From: Burkholderiales bacterium
GTDB lineage: Bacteria > Pseudomonadota > Gammaproteobacteria > Burkholderiales > Nitrosomonadaceae
Reading direction: 5' to 3'
Assembly: GCA_024235735.1 (NCBI GenBank)
Contig: JACKLU010000013.1
Span: forward strand, 1 to 64,000
DNA: 64,000 nt
Numbering within the stretch: the stretch's first letter is position 1; each line of letters starts with the position of its first letter. Shown piece after piece: positions 63,339 to 64,000 of this stretch. Position numbers and translations under genes: made by a program. The notes beneath the pieces were generated by a model. The model did not search any database and had not been told where the DNA came from. It saw only the letters and a program-made list of their open reading frames with translations.

Positions 63339-63640
63339 CCATTTACTACTTTTTTACAACTAAAAACCACTTTAATAAAAAAAAAGTAAATCGTCAAGAA
63401 AAAGAACAATAAATTTATTTATATGACAAAGACTTAAAGGCCGCTTATCAAAGGCAGACTTGAAACATAAAAATTGCAGATAAATAAGATAGATAGCGGT
63501 TGATCTGAAAGTTCTGCTAGAAGATTATAAAAACAACGACCGTTGATTCCATTAAAAATGGACCGGACAACCCACGCAATCCACTTAATTTTCGAGCGGG
63601 AAATTTTAGTTCAACCAAACCATTAAACCGAAAAAAGTTT

Positions 63641-63783
63641 GCAACTATTCAGCACACTTTGTCATTCCGAGCAACGCGAGGAATCTTGGGTTTTGGGCGC
63701 ATTAATAAACGCTCAGGATTTCTCGCTGCCGCTCGAAATGACAGAATAATCAAACGCCTTGTCAAATAAGGCTGAATAGTTAC
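63641..63783. mobile_element. MITE-like element (143 bp) with terminal inverted repeats
   Basis: GCAACTATTCAGC (63641-63653) and GCTGAATAGTTAC (63771-63783) are inverted repeats with one mismatch. AAAAGTTT flanks both ends (63633-63640 and 63784-63791) and may be a target duplication, although TTT next to the repeat also extends it. The interior carries GTCATTCCGAGC...GCGAGGAATC and, inverted, TCGCTGCCGCTCGAAATGACA, a pattern familiar from dispersed bacterial repeats. A related piece opens the window at 1-57. Confidence 0.7.
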
Positions 63784-63884
63784 AAAAGTTTTTAGATTAG
63801 GCAGAAAAAGACGACTGAAAAATCAAGGAACGGTTTGAACACAGAAATACATGCGGCAGCTAACGCCTCGGACAATCCTGTCAG

Positions 63885-64000
63885 ATGCGGCTGACAGAAG
63901 AACAAGCTTCAAGGCACGTTCAGGCGAACCCACTGATTAAGCAGATTCAAGTCGATTATGTTTTAGCGGACGAAGGTATGGCAACGCTGAGACTAATAAC
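63885..64000 (+). CDS. Possible gene start, cut by the window end
   Basis: An ATG at 63885 opens a frame that is still open at the window end (38 codons). It is hydrophilic, beginning MRLTEEQASRHVQ and going on with NPLIKQIQVDYVLADEGMA. There is no clear ribosome-binding site, and the start overlaps an inverted repeat, so this may be chance. No family is recognised. Confidence 0.3.
   Translation, partial: MRLTEEQASRHVQANPLIKQIQVDYVLADEGMATLRLI

Larger units (their letters stand above)
63291..64000. other. Region upstream of mraZ
   Basis: This region holds the MraZ boxes, A/T-rich sequence without genes (63340-63632), the inverted-repeat element at 63641-63783, and a possible gene start at 63885. 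A CTGTCA/TGACAG inverted repeat lies at 63878-63897, around that start. Confidence 0.6.

Overview
The window is chromosomal DNA from a betaproteobacterium, most likely a Nitrosomonas or close relative (ammonia oxidiser, Nitrosomonadaceae). Two genes point there: a small soluble cytochrome c that reads like Nitrosomonas europaea cytochrome c-552 (6596-6907), and a His-rich periplasmic protein resembling SmbP, the small metal-binding protein described from N. europaea (22906-23289). Most other genes are bacterial housekeeping genes in arrangements typical of betaproteobacteria. Identifications rest on reading motifs and gene order by eye; no database search was run.

Layout. 1-4902: a SEC-C protein, two lipoproteins (one a putative aminopeptidase) and a three-gene minus-strand operon with a secreted EndoU-type nuclease, a likely immunity protein and a secreted protein of unknown role. 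5011-7439: rimO, cytochrome c-552 with a good terminator, and an OsmC-type protein. 7565-10537: an XRE-type regulator divergent from a PspA-like coiled-coil protein and a polytopic membrane protein, with a perfect palindrome between them. 10557-14756: dacA-dat-ybeD-lipB-lipA (cell-wall trimming, D-amino acid transamination, lipoate synthesis), interrupted by a MITE-like element. 14979-16537: a NUDIX hydrolase and a DUF2914 protein. 16875-20754: a tight ligA-hpt-MTIP phosphorylase-def operon. 20764-25555: an alpha/beta hydrolase, an OFA-type MFS transporter, the SmbP-like protein, mnmA with its NUDIX neighbour, and a DUF4019 protein. 25556-26218: non-coding, with a second MITE-like element. 26219-29627: a small secreted protein, a membrane-anchored rhodanese, an L,D-transpeptidase and a DUF4010/MgtC-type membrane protein. 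29673-35799: tRNA(CAT), a secreted protein, then miaB-phoH-ybeY-corC-recJ. 35969-38538: typA and ppa. 38539-39030: a 25-residue membrane microprotein behind four direct repeats with an exact 11-bp period. 39031-45124: a very large MASE1-PAS-GGDEF-EAL protein, an orphan antitoxin with a decayed RelE toxin, and a DUF3422 protein. 45418-63290: the complete dcw division and cell-wall cluster, mraZ to ftsZ, all on the minus strand. 63291-64000: mraZ regulatory region, a third MITE-like element and a possible gene running off the end.

How the genes work together. The dcw cluster makes peptidoglycan precursors (murA and lpxC are not in the window) and the divisome; dacA and the L,D-transpeptidase remodel the wall later. 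hpt and MTIP phosphorylase form a plausible purine salvage route from methylthioadenosine breakdown. rimO, miaB, mnmA, ybeY, def and typA all serve translation. The accessory interest lies in the EndoU operon, the regulator/PspA/membrane-protein unit, the microprotein with its repeat operator, the dead toxin and the dispersed inverted-repeat elements, several of which touch stop codons.
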